A stretch of 64,000 nt of DNA from Nitriliruptoraceae bacterium (GTDB lineage Bacteria; Actinomycetota; Nitriliruptoria; Nitriliruptorales; Nitriliruptoraceae), in NCBI GenBank assembly GCA_018401275.1, contig JAGYKW010000004.1, forward strand, positions 54,739-118,738, read 5' to 3'. The position numbers and the translations under genes are program-made. Positions 19,005 to 27,747 of the stretch are shown here, one piece after another. How positions within the stretch are numbered: the first letter of the stretch is position 1; every line of letters starts with the position of its first letter. Under the pieces are notes generated by a model, which did not search any database, was not told the DNA's origin, and was given only the letters and a program-made list of their open reading frames with translations.

Positions 19005-20048
19005 GTGACGCCGGATCCCACGTCAGCCGACATGCTGGCCAGCGCGCCTCGGGATGTGCTCGGCCGTCCGCTGCGCGACCTGCGCGTCTCGGTCACCGAC
19101 CGCTGCAACCTCCGCTGCCGCTACTGCATGCCGCGCGAGGTCTTCGGCAACGACTTCCCGTTCCTCGAGCGCGATGAGCTGCTCACCTTCGAGGAGATCG
19201 AGCGCGTCGTGCGCGCGCTCGTGGGTCTGGGTGTTCGCAAGGTCCGGCTGACCGGCGGTGAGCCGCTGCTGCGGCGCGACCTGCCCGATCTCGTCGCCCG
19301 GCTGTGCCGTATCGACGACCTCGAGGACCTCGCGCTCACCAGCAACGGGGTGCTGCTGGGGCGCATGGCGGGCGAGCTCGCTGCTGCCGGCCTGCGCCGC
19401 GTCACCGTGAGCCTCGATGCACTCGACGACGCGACGTTCCGTGCCGTGTCGGACACGACGATCCCGGTGCAGACGGTGCTCGACGGCATCGTCGCGGCCC
19501 GAGCAGCAGGGCTCGCACCGATCAAGGTCAACGCGGTCCTGCAGCGCGGTGTGAACGACGACCAGGTCGAGGACCTCGCCGGCTGGGCGCGCGACACCGG
19601 AGTGACGCTGCGCTTCATCGAGTTCATGGACGTCGGCACGACGAACCAGTGGAAGCGCGACCGGGTCGTCCCGGCCGTCGAGGTCGCCGACCGGATCGCC
19701 GCGCGCTGGCAGATCGAACCCATCGACCCCGACCATCCCGGCGAGGTCGCGGAGCGCTACCGCTACACCGACGGCGCGGGGGAGGTCGGCATCATCGCGT
19801 CCGTGACCCGCCCGTTCTGCGGCACCTGCTCGCGGGCACGGCTGTCCGCGATCGGCGAGCTCTACACGTGCCTGTTCGCCGCCGAGGGTCATGACCTGCG
19901 GGCGCTCGTGCGCGGCGACGCCGATGACACCGCCCTGCGGGCCTCCGTCTCGGCCATCTGGTCGCGCCGCGATGACCGCGCCTCGGAGCTGCGTGCGGCC
20001 GACGGGCTGCAGGGCCCGCGCGTGGAGATGTCCTACATCGGGGGCTGA
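19005..20048 (+). CDS. moaA: GTP 3',8-cyclase MoaA
   Basis: Radical-SAM enzyme that starts molybdopterin synthesis from GTP. The first cluster is held by CNLRCRYC near residue 34 and the second by [20 protein letters not shown] near the C-terminus; the protein ends in the catalytic GG dipeptide (SYIGG). GGEP of the SAM site is present. GTG 19005 lies five bases after the L31 stop and probably depends on coupled translation; ATG 19032 is the alternative. 347 aa is normal. Confidence 0.95.
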   Translation: MTPDPTSADMLASAPRDVLGRPLRDLRVSVTDRCNLRCRYCMPREVFGNDFPFLERDELLTFEEIERVVRALVGLGVRKVRLTGGEPLLRRDLPDLVARLCRIDDLEDLALTSNGVLLGRMAGELAAAGLRRVTVSLDALDDATFRAVSDTTIPVQTVLDGIVAARAAGLAPIKVNAVLQRGVNDDQVEDLAGWARDTGVTLRFIEFMDVGTTNQWKRDRVVPAVEVADRIAARWQIEPIDPDHPGEVAERYRYTDGAGEVGIIASVTRPFCGTCSRARLSAIGELYTCLFAAEGHDLRALVRGDADDTALRASVSAIWSRRDDRASELRAADGLQGPRVEMSYIGG

Positions 20049-20397
20049 TGGCGGGCTCATCGAGGACCGATGCCTCTGTGCGCCGAGCGCACGATAATGC
20101 GCGCAGGAGCGCATCCCCTGTGCGAGTGACCGATGGTCGCCTACGGTCCCGAGGCCGCCTTCGGGAGAGGTGGCACCGCAGCAGCCTCGCGCAGCGCGGA
20201 CGCATGGGACGAGCGCAAGCTCACGGGCGGTCGGGAGCCCGCCCGAGGTCCCACGGTCCCCGGGCGACGACGACGGTGGCGGAGTTGACGGGTGGCTGGA
20301 GGTGCATCGCACCGAAGCCCTCGCACTCCGCATCCACACCGTCCCGTCGCCCGGGGACCACGTGTGTCCGGGACCCACGTCGTCCAGGGACCACGGC
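20049..20397. other. 349-base gene-free region with strong inverted repeats
   Basis: No protein gene is supported here, between the converging moaA and mogA genes. It holds a GATAAT box at 20093-20098, hairpins at 20224-20243 (GGGCGG/CCGCCC) and 20301-20313 (GGTGC-ATC-GCACC), and a perfect 14-bp inverted repeat GGTCCCCGGGCGAC (20255-20268) with its complement at 20346-20359. The pairing can be extended with interruptions to 20248-20376, enclosing the small hairpin. It could be a bidirectional terminator or a structured RNA. Confidence 0.5.
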
Positions 20398-20919
20398 TCA
20401 GACCGGTCCGCGGTGCTCCGTGTCGCCGCCGATCAGGTCGAGCGCGTGGGGCAGCAGCTCGAGCACCGCGGCGAGGCTCTCCGTGGCGCCCTTCGGGCTG
20501 CCCGGCAGATCGAGGATGAGCGTCGTCCCCCGGACCCCGCACACGCCCCTCGACAGATCGGCACGCGCGGTCACGATGCGACCTGCGGCGCGCATCGCTT
20601 CGGCCAGGCCCGGCGCCTCGCGTTCGATGACGTCGCGGGTCGCCTCCGGGGTGACGTCGCGTGGGCCGAACCCGGTGCCCCCCGTCACGACCACGAGCGC
20701 CTGTCGGTCGTCGTCGCAGAGCCGGCGCAGGAGGGCCGCGATCGTGTCCCGATCGTCGGGCACGACCGTGCGCGTGACGTGGAAGCCTGCAGCGGCGAGC
20801 TGCGCGGCCACCGCTGCGCCCGACGCGTCCTCACGCGTGCCGTGGTGCACGCCGTCGCTGGCGGTCACCACCGCCGCCATGCGTCGCGCGGCGAGCTCGT
20901 CGCTGTCCCGGTCCGTCAT
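20398..20919 (-). CDS. mogA: Molybdopterin adenylyltransferase MogA/MoaB
   Basis: Adenylates molybdopterin before molybdenum insertion. The MoCF-binding fold is clear: AAVVTASDGVHHGTREDASG at the start, VVVTGGTGFGPRDVTPEATRDVIEREAPGLAEAMR in the middle, and TLILDLPGSPKGATESL near the end. ATG 20919 follows GGAGG and gives 173 aa, the family size. It converges on moaA; together with moaA and the fused moaD-moaE it gives three of the steps of the pathway within 4 kb. Confidence 0.93.
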   Translation of the reverse strand: MTDRDSDELAARRMAAVVTASDGVHHGTREDASGAAVAAQLAAAGFHVTRTVVPDDRDTIAALLRRLCDDDRQALVVVTGGTGFGPRDVTPEATRDVIEREAPGLAEAMRAAGRIVTARADLSRGVCGVRGTTLILDLPGSPKGATESLAAVLELLPHALDLIGGDTEHRGPV

Positions 20920-21065
20920 CCGCAGCCTCCGCCGGCACGCTGTCCGGTGCGGGCGCGATCGTAGGCAGCGCAGCGCCGAAGGGGTCGTGCTGCGATGATG
21001 CGCCATGCTGTGCCCTGTCGACGCAGCTTGGCCAGCATTCGAGGCCGCAGCCGTGAGGAGCGAAC

Positions 21066-21995
21066 GTGAGTCCGACCCCTGTCTCGCATCTGGCGGCCGG
21101 CAAGGTCCGTGACCTGTACGCGGCCGGTGACGAGCTGCTGCTGGTCGCGAGCGATCGCATCTCCACCTACGACGTCGTGCACCCGACGCCGATCCCGGAC
21201 AAGGGCCGCATCCTCACCGGCGTGTCCGCGTTCTGGTTCGACCGGCTGAGCGGCGTCACGCCGCACCATCTCGTGAGCGCCCGCACGCCCGAGGCGCTCG
21301 CCGGGCTCGACATCGCCGGCGCCGGGCTCGATGCGGACCGGCTCGCGGGCCGCACGATGCGCTGCCGCCGCACGCGGGTCGTGCCCTTCGAGTGCGTCGT
21401 GCGCGGGCATCTCGCGGGCTCGGGCTGGGTCGACTACCGCAGCACCGGCAGCGTGTGCGGCATCCCGCTGCCGTCGGGCCTGCGGGAGGCCGACGCGCTG
21501 CCCGAGCCGATCTTCACGCCGGCGACGAAGGCCGCCCACGGCGAGCACGACGAGAACGTGTCGTTCGCCGCCATGGTCGAAGCGCTCGGGGCGCCGCTCG
21601 CGGTTGAGCTGCGGCGGCGCGCGCTCGCGGTCTTCGCGGCCGGCGCCGCGCACGCCGCGTCGGTGGGACTGATCCTCGCCGACACGAAGCTCGAGTTCGG
21701 ACTGATCGACGATGGGGTCGGCGGCGAGGAGCTCCTGCTGATCGACGAGGTCCTCACGCCCGACTCGTCGCGCTACTGGCCGGCCGAGCGCTGGGCCCCC
21801 GGTGGCTCACCCCCGAGCTTCGACAAGCAGTACGTGCGCGACCACGTCAGCGCGGCCGGCTGGGACCGGCGTCCCCCCGCCCCGGCGCTGCCCGACGCGG
21901 TCGTCGACGCGACCCGGGAGCGCTACCTCGAGGCCTACGAGCGGGTGACGGGCCAGCCATTCGCCCGCTGGTGGCCCGGCCCGCTCGACGGATAG
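21066..21995 (+). CDS. purC: SAICAR synthetase
   Basis: Condenses CAIR with aspartate in purine synthesis. Family signatures are AAGKVRDLYAAGDELLLVASDRISTYD at the N-terminus, VVRGHLAGSGWVDY, and the later LILADTKLEFGLID and LIDEVLTPDSSRYWP. 309 aa matches the longer PurC class. GTG 21066 has GAGGAGCGAAC upstream. It stands separately from the other pur genes; the next gene begins 67 bases later. Confidence 0.96.
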   Translation: MSPTPVSHLAAGKVRDLYAAGDELLLVASDRISTYDVVHPTPIPDKGRILTGVSAFWFDRLSGVTPHHLVSARTPEALAGLDIAGAGLDADRLAGRTMRCRRTRVVPFECVVRGHLAGSGWVDYRSTGSVCGIPLPSGLREADALPEPIFTPATKAAHGEHDENVSFAAMVEALGAPLAVELRRRALAVFAAGAAHAASVGLILADTKLEFGLIDDGVGGEELLLIDEVLTPDSSRYWPAERWAPGGSPPSFDKQYVRDHVSAAGWDRRPPAPALPDAVVDATRERYLEAYERVTGQPFARWWPGPLDG

Positions 21996-22062
21996 ATTCA
22001 GCGGGTCCGTCCCACGGCCCCGCTTCCGGGGTCCATCCCGAGGACGCGCACCGAGGTCCTCC

Positions 22063-22593
22063 ATGTCGCTGTCCGACCCGATCGCCGTGACGACGATCGT
22101 GCTCGCCGTGCTCGTCGGCCTGCTGATCGGCACGGTCGTCGTCCTCGCCCTGCGTCTGCGCCGGCTGGCTGCCGACCAGCGTCGAGCGCTCGAAGGGGTG
22201 GAGGTCGACGTGATCGCGACGCTCGCGCGCCAGCGCCGCAGGCTCGACGAGCTGGACGCCGCGGTCACTGCGGCCCGAGCGCATTCGGGCACGGTCGAGG
22301 ACCAGGTCCGCCGCACCATCAGCCGGATCGGGGTCGTGCGCTACGACGCGTACGACGACATCGGGGGCGAGCTCTCGTTCTCCGCCGCACTGCTCGACGA
22401 GCACGCCGACGGCGTGGTGCTCACGTCGATCACCGGACGCAGTGGCGGTCGGACGTATCTCAAGCCGGTCACGTCCGGCGAGGGCGGGCTGCCCCTCTCC
22501 GAGGAGGAGGTCGCGGCCGTCGCCTCCGCACGCGAGCAGGCGCGCGGTGACCGGATCGTCGAGCAGGGCAAACGACGCTGGCGCCAGCGCTGA
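22063..22593 (+). CDS. DUF4446 family membrane-anchored protein
   Basis: A 176-residue DUF4446 protein. One N-terminal membrane helix (residues about 9-30, VTTIVLAVLVGLLIGTVVV) is followed by a basic coiled-coil-like segment and the family block VVRYDAYDDIGGELSFSAALLDEH, then GVVLTSITGRSGGRTYLKPV. Its function is unknown; relatives in actinobacteria often lie beside chromosome-partition or aromatic biosynthesis genes. ATG 22063 has GAGGTCC upstream. The stop lies 10 bases before pheA, so the two are probably cotranscribed. Confidence 0.85.
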   Translation: MSLSDPIAVTTIVLAVLVGLLIGTVVVLALRLRRLAADQRRALEGVEVDVIATLARQRRRLDELDAAVTAARAHSGTVEDQVRRTISRIGVVRYDAYDDIGGELSFSAALLDEHADGVVLTSITGRSGGRTYLKPVTSGEGGLPLSEEEVAAVASAREQARGDRIVEQGKRRWRQR

Positions 22594-22603
22594 GGAGCAC
22601 ACG

Positions 22604-23551
22604 ATGACGCAGCACCCCGACACGGTCGCCTACCTCGGACCCGAGGGCACGTTCACCGAGACCGCTGCGCGCATGCTGCGCCTGGGCACCGACGACGCAG
22701 CGCTCGTCGCCTGCCGCGACGTGCTCGAGGTGTTCCGCACCGTCGAGCGCGGAGCGGCGGCGCGCGGTGTCGTTCCGATCGAGAACACGCTCGAGGGCTC
22801 GGTCACGGCGACGCTCGATGCGCTCGCGTTCGAGACGGACCTGCTCATCCACGGCGAGCTCGAGCTGCCCGTGAACCTGGTGCTCGCTGCCGTTCCGGGC
22901 ACGACGGTCGATCGGCTCGTCAGCATCCGCTCGCACGTCGTCGCGCTCGGCTCGTCACGCCGTTGGCTCGCCGAGCATGCAGCGAACGTGGAGCAGATGC
23001 CCTCGGCCTCGACGGCGCGCGCAGCGCAGGAGGTCGCGGATCTCGGCGCCGGACACGCGGCGATCGTCAACCCGCTGGCCGCCGAGCGCTACGGCCTCGA
23101 GATCATCGCGGAGGGACTCGCCGACCGTGCCGGCAACACGACGCGCTTCGTCATGGTCGGAACGCACGTGCCCCCTGCCACCGGGTGGGACAAGACCTCG
23201 CTCGTGGTGTTCATCGACACGAACCGTCCGGGCGCGCTGCTGCAGCTGCTCGAGGTCTTCGCTGCACGCGGCCTGAACCTGACCAAGATCGAGTCGCGTC
23301 CGACGAAGACGGAGCTCGGCGAGTACTGCTTCTTCCTCGACGTCGAGGGTCACCTCAGCGACGAGCGGGTCGGCGATGCGCTGGCCACCGTGAAGCGCAC
23401 CCAGCGTGACGTGCGGATGCTCGGCTCGTACCGGCGCTCGGGTGCGCGGCAGCGCGACGAGGCGGAGCGCATCGGTCGCGATGACGCGGTCTACCGCGAC
23501 GCGGCCGCGTGGCTGGCCGAGTGGCGCGGACGGGCCGCATCGGACGCCTGA
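22604..23551 (+). CDS. pheA: Prephenate dehydratase
   Basis: Converts prephenate to phenylpyruvate for phenylalanine synthesis. The catalytic domain has YLGPEGTFTETAA, VVPIENTLEGSV and the NTTRF motif (residues about 178-182). The C-terminal ACT domain carries ESRPTKTELGEYCFFLD, where phenylalanine binds as feedback inhibitor. About 35 extra residues follow the ACT domain. ATG 22604 follows TGAGGAGCACACG; the longer frame lacks this. Confidence 0.94.
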   Translation: MTQHPDTVAYLGPEGTFTETAARMLRLGTDDAALVACRDVLEVFRTVERGAAARGVVPIENTLEGSVTATLDALAFETDLLIHGELELPVNLVLAAVPGTTVDRLVSIRSHVVALGSSRRWLAEHAANVEQMPSASTARAAQEVADLGAGHAAIVNPLAAERYGLEIIAEGLADRAGNTTRFVMVGTHVPPATGWDKTSLVVFIDTNRPGALLQLLEVFAARGLNLTKIESRPTKTELGEYCFFLDVEGHLSDERVGDALATVKRTQRDVRMLGSYRRSGARQRDEAERIGRDDAVYRDAAAWLAEWRGRAASDA

Positions 23552-23560
23552 GCCCGCTGG

Positions 23561-23566
23561 TACCCT
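23561..23566 (+). promoter_or_regulatory. Putative -10 box for tRNA-Ser(GCU)
   Basis: TACCCT lies 38 bases before the mature tRNA 5' end, ten bases after the pheA stop. The distance leaves room for a short 5' leader removed by RNase P. Confidence 0.35.
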
Positions 23567-23604
23567 TCGGCCGTCGTCGCGTCCGTTCGACGCGTCGAGC
23601 GCCT

Positions 23605-23694
23605 GGAGGCTTCGCCTAGTCTGGTCTATGGCGCGGGATTGCTAATCCCGTTGGGGGTTCTTCCCCCTCGAGGGTTCAAATCCCTCAGCCTCCG
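23605..23694 (+). tRNA. tRNA-Ser(GCU)
   Basis: A 90-base class II tRNA. The acceptor arm GGAGGCT pairs with AGCCTCC, the anticodon arm is GGGATT-GCT-AATCCC, there is a long variable arm (GGGGGTTCTTCCCCC), and the T loop is TTCAAAT. The anticodon GCU reads AGC and AGU. CCA is not encoded. Confidence 0.96.
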
Positions 23695-23725
23695 CCGGGA
23701 GCACGTGACAACCGAACATCGACCT

Positions 23726-23800
23726 GCGCGGGTAGCTCAGTCCGGATAGAGCACCTGACTACGGATCAGGCGGCCGGGGGTTCAAATCCCTCCCCGCGCG
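23726..23800 (+). tRNA. tRNA-Arg(ACG)
   Basis: A 75-base tRNA with acceptor GCGCGGG/CCCGCGC, D arm GCTCAGTCCGGATAGAGC, anticodon stem CCTGA/TCAGG enclosing CTACGGA, and T loop TTCAAAT. Anticodon ACG would be edited to ICG by TadA to read CGU, CGC and CGA. CCA is not encoded. It follows tRNA-Ser by 31 bases. Confidence 0.96.
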
Positions 23801-23807
23801 CAGCACA

Positions 23808-23849
23808 CGACCCCGGTGGACGGCCCTCAGTGGCCCGATGCCGGGGTCG
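23808..23849. terminator. Hairpin between tRNA-Arg and btuD
   Basis: CGACCCCGG (23808-23816) pairs with CCGGGGTCG (23841-23849), with an inner GGCC/GGCC pairing. It overlaps the 3' end of btuD and could end transcription from both directions. No T tract is present. Confidence 0.45.
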
Positions 23850-24695
23850 ACGCGTCGATGGGGGCGGTTGCGGGGCGCGTTGGGGGCGGCGTGACCTCGC
23901 GCTGGCGACGGCGGACCGTCACGCTCACCCGGCCGTCCTCGTCGAGCGCGACGTCGGCGCTGACGCCCCACCAGCGTCCGATGCGCTCGCCGGTGAGCAC
24001 CTCGGACGGCGTCCCCTCGGCGACGAGCCGTCCCTCGTGCAGCACGGCCAGGCGGTCACCGAACTGTCCGGCGACGCCGAGGTCGTGCAGCGTCGTGATC
24101 ACGGTCAGTCCGCGCTCCTGCTGCAGCTCCGCGAGCAGCTCGAGGATCTCGAACTGGTGACCGAGGTCGAGCGCCGCGGTCGGCTCGTCGAGCACGAGCA
24201 GCGGCGTGTCCGCGACCAGCGCACGCGCGAGCACGACGCGCTGCCGCTCGCCGCCGGAGAGCGTGCCGAGGTCGCGCTGCGCGAACCGTTCGAGATCCAG
24301 GCGCTGCAGCACGGCGAGGGTGCGCCGGCGGTCGTCGAGGAGGCGGCCAGTCGCAGACCCTGGTGCGGGGTGCGGCCGAGCAGGACGTACTCGAACGCGG
24401 TGATGCCCGGTGGGATGACGGGTGCTTGAGGCACGACGGCGACGAGGCGCGCACGCTCACGCGGGTGGGTCACGGCCCCGCCCGCTCCACCAGCGAAGGC
24501 GATCGTCCCGGTGTGCCGCACCGTCCCTGAGAGTGCGCGCACGAGCGTCGTCTTCCCCGCACCGTTGGGACCGAGCAGCGCGAGCCACTCGCCGGTCGCG
24601 ACGGTCAGGTCGACGCCGTCGAGCACGCGCACCCCATCGAGCGTGACGCTGATGCCCTCGGCGCGCAGCGCCACCGTCTGCCGCGACGCGCTCAT
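23827..24695 (-). pseudogene. btuD: Cobalamin ABC transporter ATPase BtuD, frameshifted
   Basis: ATPase of the B12 importer, read in two frames. The N-terminal half starts at ATG 24695 and has Walker [10 protein letters not shown]; it continues to [11 protein letters not shown]. The C-terminal half, in another frame from about 24350 on, begins [18 protein letters not shown] and has the signature LSGGERQR, Walker B LLVLDEP and the H-loop. One missing base near 24345-24355 explains the break. The gene overlaps the permease stop by four bases. With intact partners and riboswitch, a sequencing error is at least as likely as a real inactivation. Confidence 0.85.
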
Positions 24696-25792
24696 GGTCG
24701 GGCCTGCTGGGAGCGGAGGATCAGCAGGAACGCGGGTGCACCGACGAACGCGGTGATGACGCCGATCGGCAGCTCCGCCGGTGCCTGCACCGTGCGGGCG
24801 ACGAGGTCGGCGAGCGTGAGGAACGCGGCACCGAACAGCATGGACAGTGGCACGACGCGGCGGTGGCGCGTACCGGCGATCAGGCGCACGCCGTGGGGCA
24901 CGATGAGGCCGACGAAGCCGATGAGCCCGCTGACCGCGACCGCTGTGGCGGTCCCGAGCGAGGCGAACGCCAGCACGAGTGCGCGCGTGGGACCGGGCCG
25001 GATCCCGAGCGTCGCGGCCTCCTCGTCGCCGACGGCCAGCACGTCGAGCGTGCCCGACATCAGGACGAGCACGACCGCGGTGACGATCAGCAGCGGCAGC
25101 ACGACGCGGACCTCCGACCACCCGACGGTGGAGAGGCGGCCGAGCAGCCAGCCGTAGACGACGCGCAGGGAGTCGGCGTGGCGCTGCAGGAGGTAGGTCT
25201 GCACGGCAGCGAGCAGCGCGGCGATCGCGACGCCGGCGAGGATGAGCGACGCAGGCCCGGTGGGACGCCCACGCCGCAGGCTCAGGCCGGCGGTGGCCAG
25301 CACGGCGAGCACCGCACCGGCGAACGCGGCGGCCGGCAGCGCGAACCCGCCGCCTCGGCTCGCGCTGCCCGTGACGATCGCCAGCGTCGCACCGAGCCCG
25401 GCGCCGGCTGCGACCCCGAGCAGGTACGGGTCGGCCAGCGGGTTGCGGAACACGCCCTGGTAGGCGGCGCCCGAGCCGCCGAGCAGCGCACCGACCGCGA
25501 GGCCGAGCACGACGCGTGGGGCTCGCAGCTCGAAGAGGATGGTGCGTTCGGTCGTGCTCAGCCCGTGCTCGAACGCGAGCATCGGGAGCCGGTCCGCGAG
25601 CGCGGCCAGCACGCGTGACGGCGCGATGGCGACCGGTCCGGCGAGCAGTCCCGCGAGCGCGGCGACGACGGCCGCGCCCACCCCGAGCAGCACCAGGGCG
25701 AGGGTGAGGTCGCGCGGCCGCGGCGGCACCACCCGGTCACGGTCATCGACCGTCACCGTCGTGGGGGGTGCTGCCGCGGCCGGGACGCTCAT
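24692..25792 (-). CDS. btuC: Cobalamin ABC transporter permease (BtuC/FecCD)
   Basis: Membrane permease of an iron-siderophore/B12 type importer. The family motif [52 protein letters not shown] region (ELRAPR, then [10 protein letters not shown]) lies at residues about 90-135, and [16 protein letters not shown] marks the ATPase-coupling loop. About ten membrane segments are visible in 366 aa. It overlaps btuF and btuD by four bases each. The upstream cobalamin riboswitch makes B12 the probable substrate; iron-chelate import by the same family is the alternative. Confidence 0.9.
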   Translation of the reverse strand: MSVPAAAAPPTTVTVDDRDRVVPPRPRDLTLALVLLGVGAAVVAALAGLLAGPVAIAPSRVLAALADRLPMLAFEHGLSTTERTILFELRAPRVVLGLAVGALLGGSGAAYQGVFRNPLADPYLLGVAAGAGLGATLAIVTGSASRGGGFALPAAAFAGAVLAVLATAGLSLRRGRPTGPASLILAGVAIAALLAAVQTYLLQRHADSLRVVYGWLLGRLSTVGWSEVRVVLPLLIVTAVVLVLMSGTLDVLAVGDEEAATLGIRPGPTRALVLAFASLGTATAVAVSGLIGFVGLIVPHGVRLIAGTRHRRVVPLSMLFGAAFLTLADLVARTVQAPAELPIGVITAFVGAPAFLLILRSQQARP

Positions 25793-26772
25793 CGCGTGGC
25801 GGCCTGCGTGACCGCTGCGGCGATCTGCTCGAGGAGGTCGACGATGCGCGGCCCCCAGCGCGACGCCACGTCGTCGTCGAGCACGATGACCCCGCCGTCG
25901 ACGACGGCGCGCAGATCGGCGAACCCCGGTCGGGCCGCGAACGTCGTCGCGTCCTGATCGCAGCAGCGGGAGTCCGCGAGGAACACGAGGTCCGGATCGG
26001 ATGCGAGGAGGAACTCGGTGGACAGCTGCGGGTAGCCGAACGCGGCGCCGTCAGGATCGGCGGCGTCCGCGACGTTGACCAGTCCGAGCAGCCCGTACAC
26101 GGAGCCGACGAACGTGCTCGACGTCACGGTGAACAGCGTGTCGTCGAGCTCGTGGAAGTACGTGAGCGGCTCGTCAAGTATCGGTGCCGCAGCGAGCACG
26201 TTCGCGACCCGCAGCTCGAGGTCCGCGACCACGTCGGTGGCTGCGCCGACGTTGCCGGTGACCGCACCGAGGATCGTCAGCTGGCGCAGCACGTCCTCGA
26301 GGTCCACGGCAGCGTCGAGCACCAGCACCTGCACGCCGGTCGCTGCGAGCGAGGCGACGAGGTCGCCCGGGTCGTACGAGACGATGACGAGGTCGGGGTC
26401 GAACGCGACGATCGCCTCGACGTTGGGCGTGAACCCGCTGAGGGTCGTCGTCGGCGCGGCGGCGGGGAAGTCCGAGTACTCATCGACGGCGACGACCTGA
26501 GGGCCGGCGCCGATCGCGAACAGGCCCTCGGTGGAGGACGGCGAGAGCGAGATGATGCGCTCGGGTCGCGCCTCGACCGTGAACGGCGTGCCGTACACGT
26601 CGAGGGTCACGGGGAAGCCGTCGGACGGCCCAGCAGTGGGCGCCGATGCGGCGGGTGGTGCGGTGGATGGTGGCGGCTCGGTGGCTGCTTCGTTCCCGCA
26701 GGCTGCGGTGATGAGCGAGAGCGACATGATGGTCGCGGCGGCCACGACGAGTCGGCGGCGTGCGTTGCGCAT
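25789..26772 (-). CDS. btuF: Cobalamin-binding lipoprotein BtuF
   Basis: Substrate-binding protein of the importer. The N-terminus MRNARRRLVVAAATIMSLSL leads to the lipobox ITAACG. The mature protein shows the class III binding-protein fold: RIISLSPSSTEGLFAIGAG, then AFDPDLVIVSYDP and FLASDPDLVFLADS. A CC pair (SRCCDQ) is unusual. ATG 26772 is the first gene start after the riboswitch, with CGGAGGC before it. The four-base overlap with btuC shows operon structure. Confidence 0.9.
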   Translation of the reverse strand: MRNARRRLVVAAATIMSLSLITAACGNEAATEPPPSTAPPAASAPTAGPSDGFPVTLDVYGTPFTVEARPERIISLSPSSTEGLFAIGAGPQVVAVDEYSDFPAAAPTTTLSGFTPNVEAIVAFDPDLVIVSYDPGDLVASLAATGVQVLVLDAAVDLEDVLRQLTILGAVTGNVGAATDVVADLELRVANVLAAAPILDEPLTYFHELDDTLFTVTSSTFVGSVYGLLGLVNVADAADPDGAAFGYPQLSTEFLLASDPDLVFLADSRCCDQDATTFAARPGFADLRAVVDGGVIVLDDDVASRWGPRIVDLLEQIAAAVTQAATR

Positions 26773-26883
26773 GATGCCTCCGGGTCGTCGGGGACCGGGA
26801 GGCACGGACGGTGCTCGGGGGACACAATGGTCCCGTCGCACCGGTCGAACCGACCCCTGTCCTCGAGGGTCTGAGTGGTTCGC

Positions 26884-26997
26884 GAGGTACGCGGTTCGAC
26901 CGGACTCGCCGCCTCTGAGCGCTCCTGCGCCTCGTGCGGACCACCGTTGCGGGTCAGTGCCGGACTCTCACCGGACTTCGACCGTGCACCTGCTCGA
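26884..26997 (-). promoter_or_regulatory. Cobalamin riboswitch
   Basis: On the minus strand the region reads GGTGAGAGTCCGGCACTGAC followed by CCGCAACGG, the conserved core of cobalamin riboswitches (positions about 26974-26944). A B12-box-like segment AGTCCGGTCGAACCGCG follows at about 26912-26890. It sits 110-220 bases upstream of btuF in the same direction, so B12 should switch the operon off. The exact ends are estimated. Confidence 0.85.
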
Positions 26998-27014
26998 CGA
27001 ACACTAGCGGAGGG

Positions 27015-27627
27015 TCAGTAGCCGTAGTCGTAGCCGCCATCGGACGCCGGACCATCGCTCGTGTCGTCCCCGTCGGCCACGTCGTCCTCGACCGCGCTGC
27101 TCTCGACCGCACCGCCATCGGGAGCGACCACGAACCAGACGTCGTTGACGCCCTGGCCGGTCACGTCGCCCGGAACCATGTCGGCGGCGAAGAAGTACAG
27201 CGGCCACCCGTCGTAGGTCACCTGCACGCTGCCGTCGTCACGGGTCAGCGTCCCGAGGAGCGTCGCATCGGCGGCTCCCTGCACGGAGGGTTCGCCGTCG
27301 GTCAGCAGCGGCGGCCAGGCGGCGAGGCAGCCGTCGACGCAGGTGCTCACGCCGGGGCTGTCGGCCGTGAACAGGTAGAGGGTCATGCCGGACTCGTCGG
27401 TGAGGATCGGACCGAAGCCGCGCATCGTCGGTGACCGCGACCACTGCGCCGTCGACCGGGGTGGGGGCGTCCGCACCCTCCGAGGTCGCCGGTCGATCCA
27501 TGCCGGCAGAGCCGCCGCTGGCGTCGTCATCGCTGCCGCACGCGGCGAGCATGAGACCCAGTCCGAGCGCGAGCGCCGCGGCCCTGTGCCGCGACGTGCT
27601 GCTGCGCTGCTGCCGCATCGTCCCCAT
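27015..27627 (-). pseudogene. Secreted-repeat lipoprotein (COG4315-like), frameshifted
   Basis: Unknown-function lipoprotein read in two frames. The N-terminal part has a signal peptide and lipobox LMLAACGS, then a DGAVVAVTDDAR stretch. After about 27415 the matching sequence is in another frame: GFGPILTDESGMTLYLFTAD, CVDGCLAAWPP and VTYDGWPLYFFAAD, the paired repeats of the secreted-repeat family. The tail is acidic and ends DGGYDYGY. One inserted base near 27418 in a GCGCGG run would explain the shift. ATG 27627 follows GAGGAG; 27633 and 27618 are alternatives. Confidence 0.75.
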
Positions 27628-27734
27628 CGTCATCTCCTCGCGCAGGCTGGCGTGTCCTCTGGACCTGGTCGGTCCTGGTGTCCACGGAGTTCGGGGTCAG
27701 GCTGAGGCGCGGACGGGTCGGGTCCTCCCGCGGT

Positions 27735-27740
27735 TAGCCT
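27735..27740 (+). promoter_or_regulatory. -10 box of a probably leaderless serS transcript
   Basis: TAGCCT ends seven bases before the serS ATG, which has no ribosome site. The spacing places the transcript start at the start codon. Confidence 0.5.
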
Positions 27741-27747
27741 GCGAACG

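Noticed and set aside
20160..20190. T-box-like core AGGTGGCACCGC
   Set aside because: The pairing partner (CGTCCC) after the core, a recognisable stem I specifier and a downstream target gene on the plus strand are all missing.
20160..20200. Possible signal recognition particle RNA because of GCAGCAGCC
   Set aside because: The GGAA tetraloop hairpin and CCGGAAGG element are absent.
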